Shown here piece by piece: positions 33,334 to 45,814 of a stretch of DNA of 64,000 bases (the stretch's first letter is position 1; each line of letters starts with the position of its first letter). The position numbers and the translations under genes are program-made. Origin of the DNA: Phoronis australis (taxonomy: Eukaryota; Phoronida; Phoronidae). Where the stretch lies: contig NMRA01000099.1 in NCBI GenBank assembly GCA_002633005.1, positions 381,086 through 445,085 of the forward strand, in the 5' to 3' direction. Under the pieces are notes generated by a model that was given only the letters and a program-made list of their open reading frames with translations, did not search any database and was not told the DNA's origin.

Positions 33334-35946
33334 ACTCAACAAGAGTCAAAAGTAAAAATCATGTCGTCTTAAACATAAAGTTGCCATAGTGTGCTTAGTA
33401 TCAGTATTAAGTTGGTTTTCGCCAAAAATCTTGACTATTCGTTGCTTCTGTCATAACTTCCTGAAACCGTCTATAGGTGGGCTGGCGGTATAGTAACACC
33501 ATTTCTGAGAAATCTATTGATCTATTTACACCTTCTCTAGCCCACTTATATTGGCAAGATGTTTTGGTCAGTTATGTCTACGGCCTTCTTCAGGTATTAC
33601 AACAGTCTTAGAAGAATGAGTACAAGATTGCGATACACTCATGGTGGTCCATGATGAAAGAAGTTAACATCATTGACCACCATGACCGTACCATGCACCT
33701 GTGCACATTCTACAAATAACACTGTAGCACCTAAAGAACATCAAACAAATGAGCCACTAAAACCGTTGTGCCAATGGTAACAGGTTGAATAGTCCAATAG
33801 ATTTAGAAACAGCGTTTCTTCTGCCACGTGCAGAGAGCCACATGGGAGTGATGACTCGTAATGCTGTCTCATTTATGAGGAAACATCTGTGTCAGTGTGT
33901 GCACTATACATAATACCTGACTGCTTTGTTATTGATAAGAGTTTGTATGCCACAAACAAGGTCAGAGGTCTCATGTAACAGAAAATACTAATTTTTAATA
34001 ACAACTTAAAATACATGGTTAATAGAATGTGATTTTTTATAACTTTTAAATGGTATTCGTAAATTCAAAATTGCCCAACATAATAATTATTTAATCAAAC
34101 CAAACCGTGTTGAGTATAAACAATTCAGTTTGCAAAGCTCAATTCATTTTCTAAGTAACTCATATTCTTTCAACAATTCTCTATACGTTATGATAAATTG
34201 GAATGAAATGTCCCAGTAGAATGCCTGGTATCCCACGAGTGTGTGAAACCGCCATTTAATAATCTATTTTCCATGAACAAGTTTGATATACTGGACAGGT
34301 GATCACAAAAATTTAATCATTACATTACTCAACTTAATTAATGGTTATCAGACATGGAAGAAAAAACGACCACTGCTGACAAAACACAGCTCTATAATCC
34401 CACCACAAGTTTACAAATAATATTTTCACACATCGTAGTTAGCAACGGAATGAATGATAACCCCAATCAAAATGTATTAGTGTGAATTCATACCAAGAGA
34501 TGGGGGAGCAAGCAAAACAATCATTTGAAAGTTTCTTTACAAGGATTGTTGTATTCAAGACAGTGAAGTCGACACATGTATAAATCCTTGAGGAGATTTA
34601 ACTTCAATAGCAATTGTAAAGTCACTTAATCCACAATTGAAAGGGTACAACAAATTCTACATATCAAGCTACAATAAACCGTTCTGACATATTCGCAGCG
34701 GCCATTTTTTGTTGTAACCAAATCAATTTGTATGCTGTAAAACCTCACCAATGTCATACAAGAATATTTACCAAAATTGACCTTTTTTCATTTTTCAAGA
34801 TTTACATTGTTGTGAGTGCCCAGAAGTTTTCAAAATTTTGTGTGACGGTACATAACATAAAAATTTGAACACCGTAAAGAATCAATTTTGTATATAACTT
34901 CTGAAAAAGTAAGAATAAAATAAAATTTCAGCTATGGGCCATATTGTTGCATCCTAATTAGGTCATATATTAACGTACGTTGCAGTTGGCTTGGAACTCG
35001 TAGAATGAAAAGTAAAAAGTGAGACAAAATTCATTGCATCATTGTTAAATAATAGAGTGCCCTTTTCCTCAAGTGACGCTGGGTAGTACCTTAAAGCTCT
35101 AACTCTCCTGGCACAGATTTCACGCTCAGCAATTTGTTGCAGCAATTACCTATCACAGTGGGATTCACTGCACTAAAGACTGTGAAACTGAAGTTTCCCA
35201 CTGTTGAAAACAACCCAGGCTATTGATTTGTTAGGGCATAAAGTGCAGTTGCGGCTCCACAAACAACCAAAACCGAAAACTGCAACTTTTCCAAGTACTC
35301 ACTTGGCAAGAGGTGCAATACACAAACAATTTAAGGTATCTCAACAAGAAAACCCAGAAATTATTCAACATATATTAGAGCCTGGGATTCTAACTGTTGT
35401 ACTCGAAATCGTATTCGAAAACATATTAGACATTTTTGGTTCTACTTTAACACGAGATGAATCTTCATTATTCTGTGCTAAAGAATGATATAGTTTACCT
35501 GGATGACTGTCTAACCTTAGTTTGCACTTTATGACTCCGGCATTAACGCTAAAAGTTTGAGTTCGAACTCAAAATTTTGAGTCTTTACTCGCCATCTCAA
35601 GTTTATACTAAAGTTTGTAACTTGAATATAGGGGTCACCTAGTGCTAACTTGGAGTAAAACTCACCTACACAAACCATAATGTATTACGGCAATAGTCCG
35701 ATACAACGTGACCCCATTTTGAGAACTAGTTTGATGCCTGTTCTTCAGTGGAGAAAACTGGTTCACAAAATTCGAGTACATTACAACCGACAACTACAGT
35801 CTATCAGAGCAGAATGGAACACGTCAAAAGCAATTTGAGTTTGACTTTGAGTTTAGAGATTAGATTTTGGGCGATGGTTAAAGTCCATGCGCAAATTCCT
35901 CATGCATTCTGACAAACCTTTAAAGTCAGTGCATCCAGTGACTCAC
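33334..35946. other. SGSM intron downstream of the nested genes
   Basis: AT-rich, no exon or clear element seen. A stretch at 35550-35660 is rich in GAGT and CAAAATTTTGAGT palindromic words and resembles 47340-47470, but not well enough to define a repeat. Confidence 0.45.
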
Positions 35947-36111
35947 CTTTGCCTTTCTGAGACCACAGTGGGGGGTCCAACTGAGCGTGGGGAAGCAGGC
36001 CTGTCTCCAGACAAGACAGAAAGGCCAGCAGGTGGCCTCCCTTGGGGAAGTGGATAGGTGACCGTTGGACTCCATCTTGACCCACAAGGACAATGGTGCC
36101 ACCACAGTCAG
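35947..36111 (-). CDS. SGSM1/2: SGSM exon 7
   Basis: Acceptor CTCTTTCAG; reads (P)[18 protein letters not shown], then [20 protein letters not shown] and [15 protein letters not shown], donor AAAG|GTGAGT. Nearly identical in layout to vertebrate SGSM1/2 ([19 protein letters not shown]). Length 165 = 2 + 54 codons + 1. Confidence 0.96.
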
Positions 36112-36539
36112 CTGAAAGAGTAAACAATGTTGAATACACAACAATACTGAAGTGAGATTATGTATGTACAGCTTAGCGTCAGAATTTAGTGGGGACTCAG
36201 ACGTATTTCAATGTCCAGTTTGGTTTTGTTTCAATTTTGTGTTAGACAGAAGAAATAATCCAAGTTTTGGAATAAGGCGTGAGTTGGTAATGTCTGTTTT
36301 CTACGTCATGTACTGTCTCTCGGCAGGGACTCGAAAGTGATAATCCTGGTTTGTTAAGTCCAAAACTTGTTTTATCTTATTTCGAAGTCGCAAACATTTG
36401 GGTCACCGCGAGTGTGTGATGCAGTCTCACTGTAACCTACATTTCCAGACATTCACGTTCCCCATACAATAACTACTCACCAATCTATGACACTGTTTTT
36501 TTCATTTTTGCATTCATTAGTAGCACCAAATAAATGGTT

Positions 36540-37385
36540 TAAATAAGTATTGCCACCACATACCTCTGTGTCAACTTTAAAATCCTTCAGTTGGTTTTCT
36601 AGACATCATACACTCAAAAAAGAGTAACAAGCCACTAGATGGTGCTGCAGCAATCAAATACGTCAGAAAATCGACTGGTGCTAGCACATTGCTACCCCAT
36701 ACCTCTGTGTCAAGTTTCATTAAAATCCATCAATCACTTCTATAGATATCATTCAGATTAATGCTCTTCTACCCAAGAATACTGAAAAAGCCCCTTATCT
36801 AGACCAAAATGGCAATAGAGGGCTCTGCACTGAATAAATCTACTCGAAAATGGACCAGTGCTGGTGGAATGTTGTCACTTAACTATGTGTCAAGTAACAT
36901 TGAAATACGCCCATTAGTTCTTTACGTCATAAACAAACAATATTCCTAAAAATACAGAAAAGCATTGCCCTCTGGGACTGGGAAAACTGAAAAGTCGCAT
37001 GCACCGCCTTAGCGATGCCCTTCACCCTTGTGCCAAACTTCAAAACATGACTAGGGGTTTTTGCGATATCGAGCAGACAACAGGACAGATGGACAAATTG
37101 GCCACTAGGATGTGCAGCAGTATCCACAACTGCCAGAAAATCGACTGTTACCAGTGCAATGCCGTGACACACCTATATGTCAATGAAATCTGCATCGATC
37201 CTCTAAATATCATCTAGAAACACTCTTCCCCTAAGAAGCAATGAAAAGCCCCACCTCTCTTACCCTGGGGAGTAAGGCATATTGAAAAGTGGCATGCATT
37301 GTTCCCGTGACGTCCTTCACATTAGTACCAAATCTCACCAAGATCCAACCAGGTGTTTTTGATATATCAAGTAGCCATCCGAACA
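36540..37385. repeat. Repeat block related to 17806-18740
   Basis: In the intron between exons 6 and 7. Sub-units share CATACCTCTGTGTCAAGTTT, AAAATCGACTGGTGCTAGC, CATTGAAAT and TACTGAAAAAGCCCC, with GCCACTAGATGGTGC, GGCAATAGAGGGC and GGCCACTAGGATGTGC at the motif position. The motif is more decayed than in the 20-kb and 55-kb blocks. Confidence 0.65.
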
Positions 37386-37604
37386 GGTGACAATATGTGA
37401 GAGCGTAAAAACAAAACTACGCCACACAATAGCACACAGTCCACATGATTGCTGTCCGTTGAGAAAAAAATGTTGCTGCCAGATAAAAAGCCAAGTTAGT
37501 ATCATGAATAGCAAGAGAACTCCCACAGTTTGAAAACAGAAAACTCAAAGACAGCTGGTTTTTGCTGGCAGTGAGCGCACCCTATTGACAAACTCTGTAC
37601 TTAC

Positions 37605-37672
37605 GCTGTTGATGACAGTGAAGGTATACAATCTCATCCATAAATAAACACTGAGCATAGTCCCAGAAAATG
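37605..37672 (-). CDS. SGSM1/2: SGSM exon 6 (68 bp)
   Basis: Acceptor TTTTTTCAG; reads (S)IFWDYAQCLFMDEIVYLH and CHQQ, donor CAGC|GTAAGT. Matches the family WDYAMTIRLEEIVYLHCHQQ segment. Too short for an open-frame search; found by homology and phase. Length 1 + 22 codons + 1. Confidence 0.93.
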
Positions 37673-38794
37673 CTGAAAAAAAAACAGGTAACTATAGCAA
37701 CACAATATTTTAAAGATTAAGCAGTCAAATAAATGAATCAGATACTGTTTCTACACAGAATCCATAATGATTGACTTATTTATTTATCACTGATTTTAAT
37801 CTAAATTTTAGTTCAGGCTTATCCCGAACAAGAGGACTCGCATACTAAATTAACACAGACCTATAAACTTATTAACTGACTCACAAATTCATGCCAACAT
37901 TCACAGAACACTGCTTACACACCTAAAAACATATGGCTCACAAACCAAAAGCCACAAACTCATGGATGAGGAGTAAATGTTAGTAAAAAGAACGAGGGAT
38001 TTAAATCGGCTTGACAAAACTAACGACAAGCATTTAAAAATACTCTTGTGTTGGTTTTTATGCCAAGATTGCTCAACGAAAACTCAACAAATTGGTGAAT
38101 TACTATTGTGTTAACTTAGGTGTTGTATTAACGTTCAAATCTCTAAAACTGTCAAATTTATTTAACACTAAGGACAAAATTCCTATTGGGGTAGGGTCCA
38201 GTGTAGCATACAAATATTAATAATAGGATTAACAGCGATGTTAGACTGCATTCGGTGGATCAAGTTGGCCTTAACAAGCGCCGTGATATGACAGTCATGG
38301 CAGTCATTAAAGGTCTGACACAACAGAGTGTGTCAGAAGAGCCTCAGCAAGTCAAACTTAATACATGCCAACAATGGCGTCAAACAAGGAGAATGTCATA
38401 TATTTTCTACAGATAATATGAGTGGACAGTGGTCAGTTAATGCGGGAATTTTATGCAAGTGAACATCATAAAAATTAGCCTTTGACCTCTGTTTGTTATC
38501 TAGTTCTAAGATTCTTATCTTTCAAATCTTTGTTACTTAAGTAGAAGTGACAACTGCATAATCACATCAAAGAAATCAGTAGACTAAGCATAAACATGTC
38601 ATCACTGCAGTTTCTGGTGAAAACACTTGTTTCATCATGACAGGTCAGTGACACTGCTGCATGAAATATCAAACAAAGAAAACAATAACCTTTCATTGCT
38701 GACTGAAAGTCATTAGCCAGATTGTCTTTATTAGTCATTTTCTTAGTGACTGCTAAAAAGGACCCGAAAAGGGAATTAAAATTTCCTAGACCAT
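37673..38794. other. Start of SGSM intron 5, no feature seen
   Basis: No exon or defined repeat was found. The minus-strand open frame at 38562-38840 is AT-rich and shows no domain. Confidence 0.45.
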
Positions 38795-38898
38795 TTATTT
38801 CATCTAACAGGCAGCATATATCAAATAGTATAATGTACATGAATTGTTATTTCATCTAACAGGCAGCATATATCAAATAGTATAATGTACATGAATTG
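38795..38898. repeat. Perfect 52-bp tandem duplication
   Basis: The 52-base unit beginning TTATTTCATCTAACAGGCAG occurs twice head to tail (38795-38846 and 38847-38898) without a difference, so it is recent. It lies about 110 bases before the LINE target site. Confidence 0.9.
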
Positions 38899-39010
38899 TT
38901 CATAAATTAAAGATATTACCGGTAACATACAAGCCAAAAAGAAGGAAAATCCAAATGGTAAACAGCAGTTCGTGAAAACTGGACTGTGCAACATGGGTTG
39001 GTCCGTGTCA

Positions 39011-39040
39011 AATGCTACCATGAGCCAAGCTTTGAAACTG
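39011..39040 (+). repeat. 5' target-site duplication of the LINE (30 bp)
   Basis: The 30 bases starting AATGCTACCATGAGCC are repeated exactly at 39998-40027 on the other side of the LINE. Confidence 0.95.
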
Positions 39041-39997
39041 AAAGGCTTGAGATTTATTAGAGATATGTATACCTCTGATGGTGATCTTGTTAGTCTAAAC
39101 AATATGAAAAATAGGTTCGAGGTGAAAACCAACTTTGTAGAATATAATGGTGTTGTTTCTGTTCTAAAAAGGTTTCAAAAAAGTCTATTTCAAAGTAAAT
39201 TTAAAAGTGTTAATGTCTACTCTCCTTGCATGCCTTTAGCAATTACTCACTTACGGAAAGATTTGAAGGGTTGTAGACATATCTGTTCAGTCTTTAATAA
39301 CGTTAAGAAACCTAAGTCAGAGTCTAAATGGGAAATAGAGCTAGGAGATAGTTTAGATTGGAAGAAAATATATGCTTTACCTTACAAAATTACAAAGGAT
39401 CCCCATATTAGATGGTTCCAATTTAGAATACTACATAGAATTATTGCAACAAATACCTTTTTAGTCAAAATATGTGTTAGGGATTCTGATCTATGTTCCT
39501 TTTGTAATAAAGCTCCAGAGACGCTGTCACACCTTTTTTGGGAATGTAGCTTTGTACAAGATTTCTGGAAGGAATTCGAAAAGCTACTTCAAAAGTGTGG
39601 CATTCAGCTTCCCAACTGTCTGTCTTACGATATTGTTATTCTTGGACTTTACAAGACGCAAGATTTCCTATTTAACATTTTACTTCTACTAGCTAAACAG
39701 TACATTTACAAAGAGAGATGTCACAAAAATATACCTAATTTTCTCAAGTTCGTTACAAAAACTTATGAATACTATAATGCTGAAAAATTAAATGCACATA
39801 ACAACTTCGTACGTGACAGCTTCTCTGCAAAATGGGAAAAATTTATTGTTCATGTTAAGTTCATGTAGAAGATATTTACTTTAAACGAGATATGAGAATG
39901 GTCTTCCTGAGGTGTGCATGCGTGAATGAATGGTGTACTTATTTGTTTGTTTGTTTTTGTAATTGTTTTGTAAAGGATAATAAATACATAAAAAAAA
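39041..39997 (+). mobile_element. 5'-truncated LINE: C-terminal end of a reverse transcriptase ORF with poly(A)
   Basis: The insertion encodes about 275 residues of a LINE ORF2 C-terminus. It has the zf-RVT pattern: WKKIYALPYKI, IRWFQFRILHRIIATNTFL, then CSFCNKAPETLSHLFWEC. The cysteines and His (CxxC...HxxxxC) form the putative zinc knuckle. No polymerase (YADD) part remains, so it is truncated at the 5' end. The frame ends at TAG 39866-39868, followed by a short 3' tail, AATAAA near 39979 and an A-run at 39990. Perfect 30-bp flanking duplications prove target-primed insertion and a young age. The ORF appears to start at 38972, but that part (to LKL) is host flank. Confidence 0.93.
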
Positions 39998-40027
39998 AAT
40001 GCTACCATGAGCCAAGCTTTGAAACTG
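39998..40027 (+). repeat. 3' target-site duplication of the LINE (30 bp)
   Basis: Exact copy of 39011-39040 immediately after the A-run. Confidence 0.95.
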
Positions 40028-40184
40028 TGACAACGCTGCAGTTGGTGACAGGAAGTCAATCTGTGCATGCTCAAGTTCATGACGGTGCAAGCGCATACTG
40101 TAGGAGATGATACCTTATGACTTGACACTTGTCATTTTATGTCAAGAGGAGTAGCCAGTGCTTAAAAAATAATTGATGTGAGTA

Positions 40185-40255
40185 GGCCACTCAGGTAGCA
40201 TCATTGCACTGATAATCTTCAACCATTTTATGCTCTATTCTAGGCTTGCGCTAGA
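40185..40255. repeat. SINE body fragment
   Basis: The stretch CACTCAGGTAGCATCATTGC to CAACCATTTTATGCTCTATT corresponds to the SINE body next to 13045-13100 (CTCAGGTGAGCCCATTGTGC ... GAACCATTTTTCTGCTTTAT). Confidence 0.5.
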
Positions 40256-40334
40256 CTTCTAAAGGTATTAGCCAAAATGTCTAAAGCATCTGAACTCTTT
40301 TAGCTGTTCTCAAAAATTATTTGGCAAACACTTT

Positions 40335-40590
40335 CTCCCTACCCCCGTGTTATGGGGGGGGGTACTGCGGGCCACAACAGGGCATGATGTCGATCTAAAA
40401 AAATTGGTGGATTTCCCCTATTCCCGGATTACGGCGTGGGTACACCAGCAAAATGGGCATTTCATTGATGTTGACCCAAAAATGGGCAGTGGTTGCCCTT
40501 TTCTCCGGGTTAGGCATTTCAATGATTTTGACGTAAAAAGTTGAGCAGGGATTCCCGTCCCCGGGTTACAGCGGGGATACACCAGCCTCG
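40335..40590. repeat. G/C-rich diverged tandem repeat
   Basis: Two units share CCCGG(A/G)TTACxGCGxGGxTACACCAGC (at about 40431 and 40561) and the words GGGCATTTCATTGATGTTGA / AGGCATTTCAATGATTTTGA, giving a period of about 60-130 bases with indels. Class unknown. Confidence 0.5.
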
Positions 40591-41084
40591 TAGGCATTAT
40601 GATGAGCAAGATATTTAAGTCCAAAACATTAACATAACCTTTGGCTTTCAAAATAAACCTAAATCGTGTAGAGTATATATAAAATTCACTAAGTAAAAAT
40701 TTGATATTTCCTTTACCTCGCTTTCATTTGGCTGCTGCAGAAATAGTCCTGACATTGTCACTTGCAGATGACAAGCGGCACCCTCCTACATATTTCATAA
40801 CAGTAAAAGAATGATTTCAGGGGGAGTGATGGACATGATATGGAACATTCGCTTACTATTTTTAGGACTCGGAATCAAAGTAAGAATGTCGCTTGTGGCG
40901 CGACTTGATTCGAGCTGACAGTAAGTCGACATACAAGGTTTCCCAAAATTGATTTTTATTGCAAAGTTGCAAGAGCATTCGCCAAGTTGGCGAATGGACA
41001 TAGTACTGCCATCGCAAGTGCCACACAGAAGTCGTCAATGGCAAACCGGCAAGCGACTAGTGCGAGCCTAGCTAGTAATATCAA

Positions 41085-41205
41085 CTTGAAAACGAGCTGG
41101 GGACCTAGAGATCTAATTCAAAGGTCTATAGCAATGTGGCCCAGTGGAACTCAAACCCACGACTACGGTAAAAGAAGCGGACAACTATGCCACCAGACCA
41201 AACTG
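41085..41205 (-). mobile_element. tRNA-derived SINE head, second locus
   Basis: The minus strand reads GAGGCAGTTTGGTCTGGTGG, then CATAGTTGTCCGC (A box region) and GTGGGTTTGAGTTCCACTGG (B box region), then GCCACATTGCTATAG and an AGCTCGTTTT body start. It matches the 15.4-kb SINE with about 22 extra bases before AGGTCCCCAGCTCG. Confidence 0.7.
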
Positions 41206-41661
41206 CCTCCTCTGGTCAACAAATGATACCATAATGGGAGCTTACATAAAGGTGTTGATCTGTTGCATGTCAACAATGATTTATTTACACCAAGTCAAGA
41301 GCATTTGCAGACATGTCAATCTGCCTGTGCTCACCAATCAGTTACAAAACCACAAACCTCTAGCCACCAAGGACAAGTTCAACTGCAGGTCACAATAAGT
41401 CACCACCCTTCAGCTGGCTATAGTTCAAACCACGATCTGTCTCGTGGTGAGAGAATTAAAACCTGATTTTACGCTCGCTGTTGGCGATAGCTGACCATAT
41501 GCATTACGAGAAGATCCGAAACAGACGAGACTCAACAAGCATAGAATCCAATTGTTATGAAGAAAAAGTTTCTGAATCAACCTGAAGACTGTCGGGTGGT
41601 AAGTTGTAGAGACAGAACACATGCCATTAGAACACCAACAACACGGGGAAATTTTACCAAA

Positions 41662-41740
41662 AGTCGTAGCACAGACAGTCGTAGCAAAGACAGTCGTAGC
41701 AAAGACAGTCGTAGCAAAGACAGTCGTAGCAAAGACAGTC
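41662..41740. repeat. 15-bp minisatellite
   Basis: AGTCGTAGCAAAGAC is repeated about five times, the first copy with a C for A (CACAGAC). Confidence 0.95.
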
Positions 41741-41745
41741 ACAGA

Positions 41746-43810
41746 CACGTTATTTTAAACACAATTTCAAGAGGAGCAAAAAAAATTCAACTGATGTAAA
41801 GTCGATTATTCATAATATTTAAGCTTAACGACTGCTCTCACACACTACCTTGATGAACTCTTTCAAAATCAAAGCGACGACCGTCCTAGCCAAGAACAGA
41901 CTAATAACCTTTGATAAGGCCTGCTACCAAATTATTCAGACTTACAGCTAAAAGAAGCTCAATTAAGCTTTGTAGCATAATTTTCATCAGCTGACCATTG
42001 TAAAAAGTCTAGTCTATGAACAACCAACTAGCAGTTTAATGTATGTGGCTTGAAAAAAAAACAAGATACATAAAAAACATTAGCACAAGACCAATGCTTG
42101 AGACCACCAACCTCTTAACCATCAACTTGTTAATAGGTATAGATAGATTTCAGCTTCTGAAAGGCCGTAACCAGTTAGTACCAAAATCAGCAACACACAT
42201 GCAACCATACCGAAATAGCCACCACCTTAGAGTACGGGTGCTACATAAAAGCAACATGCGTTTAACTGCCGGCCTAGAATGACAGCAGACTACTTACTTG
42301 TGGTGCTTTTTAGTTAAAAATGGGCGGTATTTTTGCCTGGGAGAGGAAATGGCATCAAACCACACGCTGAAACACAAGTGGGTGTTACAACATCTAGAGT
42401 GCACAACATGGAGACACAAGTTATGGTGCGAGACACGTGCAACGGTACATGACATGCACTTGGTGGCTTGGAGAGACTAAACCTTCACAAAGCATGTCAC
42501 CGAATTCATCACTTGGGAGTCTGCAATATGACCATTGCCACGCACGGGCACGTAGGTGAGAGCTAATACAACCACAAGAATGGTCACCAAGGTCAATGCC
42601 ACACTATGGAAACCTGTATATCACGGCTATAGCACCACCTCTTGTTCATTAAGGAAACTGAGTGCACCTCAATCCAAACCCAACAAAAATTGCATAAATT
42701 GTTCAGTTTTTAGTTGTAATGCATAAGCAATAATTTTGTTGAAAATAATAATTACAATCAAGATAAGCTAATTCAACATAAGCTTTCAATTTAATTCTTC
42801 GTTTTAAGAATTATTCGTCTCTCGTACTGAGACTTTCTTCACTAGAAAAATTGTTATAGATTAGAGACTTTACAGTGATGACACTGTATTGCTTGGTTCC
42901 AAAATCATTAATGTCATTAGTGGCAATTAAACCCATGTAATTTACATTTCTGATTTTCGTTTTTAGCCAGCTAAATAGAGCAAAATGCAAAGTAAACACA
43001 TATATCTGACATCAATAGGTAATACATGAACAGAGACCACCAGCACTGTATAATATATTTAATAAAACTAAAAGGACACCCAGCTGGGGGTTGTGATATA
43101 ATACTGTTATTACGTAATCTCAGACTCTCTCCAAAACAGACAGATTACTGATGAAATTAGTGCCTGAAAAACCATTAAGGATATGGCCTTAATTTGAAAT
43201 ACTGATTAAATTACTCACTTCATGAATGTGGGCATGGCCAGAAAGACTTTGAAACAAATGATAACTTTGTTGTTTAAAAGTTCAGTGAGCAGAAGGGCAT
43301 AACTTTGCAACACACAGCATGCCATGTGTGCATAAAAATCAGGTATTGCGCGTAGATTACACAACAAAATAAACCCGTACACATCGATTGAGGACATGAA
43401 TAATCTGAAAGTTTGTCCACGCATTCACGCAATGTTTACACACTGATGGCATAAATTTATGACCAAGCGCTAATTCCCCATTTTCTGATTATTATAAATT
43501 TTTTCTGCTGAGACTCCATAGAGCTTTATGTGAAGCCAGTGCCATCCCTATTTTCGACTACACTAGTGCGCCCGAGCTAAGCATGCCCCAGTCGACCATG
43601 AGCCCATGTATTGAAGGGAACATGCATTTCTTTCAATCAGAATCAAGAAAATCTCACTTATTAGAATTAGTTAGTCAAACGTTTGCTCCAATGTCTCAAT
43701 AATTTTGACGAGAATGAAAGTCTACTAAGTCCCGTGCAAATTGATTTTGTCTCTTTCAAAACAGGTGTTACCTGGTTACACCACAATTAGGTTGATAGGA
43801 ATTCATATAA
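41746..43810. other. SGSM intron 5, nothing recognised
   Basis: No exon, RNA or complete transposon was seen. A short word TTTTTAGCCAGCTAAAxAGxGCAAAATG at 42962 recurs at 51758 and, diverged, at 23217, marking a thinly spread repeat. Confidence 0.4.
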
Positions 43811-44335
43811 GACTGACGATAAATGACAATGAGGCTGACGATAAATGACAATGAGGCTGACGATAAATGACGATGAGGCTGACGATAAATGATGATGAGG
43901 CTGACGATTAATGACGATGAGGCTGACGATAAATGATGATGAGGCTGACGATAAATGACGATGAGGCTGACAATAAATGACGATGACGTTGACGATAAAT
44001 GACGATGAAGCTGACGATAAATGACGATGAGGCTGACGATAAATGACGATGAGGCTGACGCTAAATGACGATGAGGCTGAGGATAAATGACGATGAGGCT
44101 GACAGTAAATGACGATGAGGCTGACGCTAAATGTTGATGAGGTTGACGGTAAATGACGATGAGGCTGACAATAAATGACGATGAGGCTGACGATAAATGA
44201 TGATGAGGCTGAAGATAAATGATAAGGCTGATGATAAATGATGATGAGGCTGAAGATAAATGATAAGGCTGATGATAAATGATGATGAGGCTGAAGATAA
44301 ATGATAAGGCTGATGATAAATGATGATAAGATTCA
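43811..44335. repeat. 22-bp minisatellite, about 24 copies
   Basis: Unit GAGGCTGACGATAAATGACGAT. Because 22 is not a multiple of 3, three units make a 22-residue repeat that stays open on the minus strand (SSFIVSLIVIYRQPHRHLSS), so the 191-codon frame is a by-product, not a gene. The distal end has changed to a 41-bp higher-order unit (GATGAGGCTGAAGATAAATG + ATAAGGCTGATGATAAATGAT) repeated three times. Confidence 0.95.
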
Positions 44336-45680
44336 ATGACCATTATTCATAGCATCATTCACTGAGAATCTCTATTGATAATTGCCAAGTAATCAGAAAT
44401 TGTGTATTTAAATTATCATGATTGATGATAAACCTCGCACAAGAAATTATATCAACCATTAAATATGAATTGTTATCAACCATTTATATCATGTCATTCA
44501 TGTAAATTGATAGACAGTCGACATGAATTCAAATAAAAATCTTTCATGATCAATTATGATCAACCAAAGTTTCTTGTAGTTTTGGGCATGATATCAGAAT
44601 GGACAGCTGACAATTAGTATTCACATAATAAAAATTCTGTGGACAGCTGACAATTCAATTTTCTGCAATGTCACATCTTGTAACTATTAGTCACTCAGGA
44701 GTGGTGTATACATCAGAGAGGATTATAACGCCTGAATAGACCCAAGTGAAGGATGGCATTTTGGAAGCTACGGTTTTGTACTGTTTGGGACTCTTCTACA
44801 GAAAACAAGAAAATCTTAATTTATTTTGTACGTCAATTATTTCACAGATTTAAAACAAATTTCAAGAAAATCTTATTCTATTATTAATTGGCTTTGCACT
44901 GTGTAGACGTCAAAAAACAATAGGAGATAAAAGTTCTCATTGTCTGTAGCAAGATAATCAGGCTTTGTAAACTTGAAAAATTTATATTTGTGCGAAATAA
45001 GTGAGAATTAGCATAATGTCAAATTCATGAATACTGCTGTGATAAACAATGATTAGAATCCTTCATATTGGGTTATGAAATTGTATAATTTTCCAAAACA
45101 GATAGAGGTCAAGCTTATACCTTTGAACCAAGTGAAATTACTTGGACATTAAAAAGTATTGTAACAGAGTCTAAGATTACGGAAACAAAAGAAAATAAGC
45201 CCCACCCCCTATGGAAATGACATGCTTTTTTGAACTACAATTCGATTGTCCCACATTAAAATAACTTTCCCGAAGAAAGGTTATGTTTACGAACCTTTTA
45301 ATTCACAAAGCAGTCTTTAAACGAGCTCCAAACTTAGCAGTGGAGTAGCATCCAAAAACATCAATTTAAATAAAATAAAAGATTTTGCGACACAAACAAA
45401 ATGAATGTCACAGCTGTGATAACTAAGTTTTACAGAACTCTTTAAAATTAACTGACACAATTAACAGCAACACAGCTGTGAGGAAATTTAAAAACACTCA
45501 AGCGCAACAGCACACCTCACCGATGAATGGACTTCACCTATTGATCTGTTTTCACTCACCGATTAATACATCCCACAATGCACCCTATACAAGTAGTTCC
45601 CACTTCTAAGAAACCGTAAAACAACAAATAAGTATCTCATGGCAAAATAAACGTGTGTTGAGATGCAAACGATTGTTTAC
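44336..45680. other. SGSM intron 5 continued, nothing recognised
   Basis: AT-rich intronic DNA with no coding exon. CACAGCTGTGA words recur near 45411 and 45471 but form no clear element. Confidence 0.4.
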
Positions 45681-45814
45681 CTTCTGTCCACAGACTCTTT
45701 GTGAGAGTCCTCTATGCTGCCATTCATTAACTGGTTTGGCGTCCATTTGAGTATGAGGCCCTCTATTGTCTGGTGGAGAGACAAGTAACCAGGCAGGGAC
45801 TCCATATCTTCTTT
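45681..45814 (-). CDS. SGSM1/2: SGSM exon 5
   Basis: Acceptor CATTTTACAG; reads [20 protein letters not shown] and [20 protein letters not shown], donor AGAAG|GTAAAC. Family counterpart: [20 protein letters not shown]. Length 134 = 44 codons + 2. Confidence 0.95.

Noticed and set aside
38972-39040. Met at 38972 as the start of a host gene
   Set aside because: The first 23 codons are host flank including the target duplication; the coding part proper starts at the LINE boundary at 39041.
41662-41740. Possible CRISPR-like or coding repeat
   Set aside because: Direct 15-bp repeats without spacers in a eukaryotic intron are a plain minisatellite.
43768-44343. 191-residue open frame on the minus strand
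   Set aside because: It is a translation of the 22-bp minisatellite; three units make a 22-residue periodic peptide with no domain.
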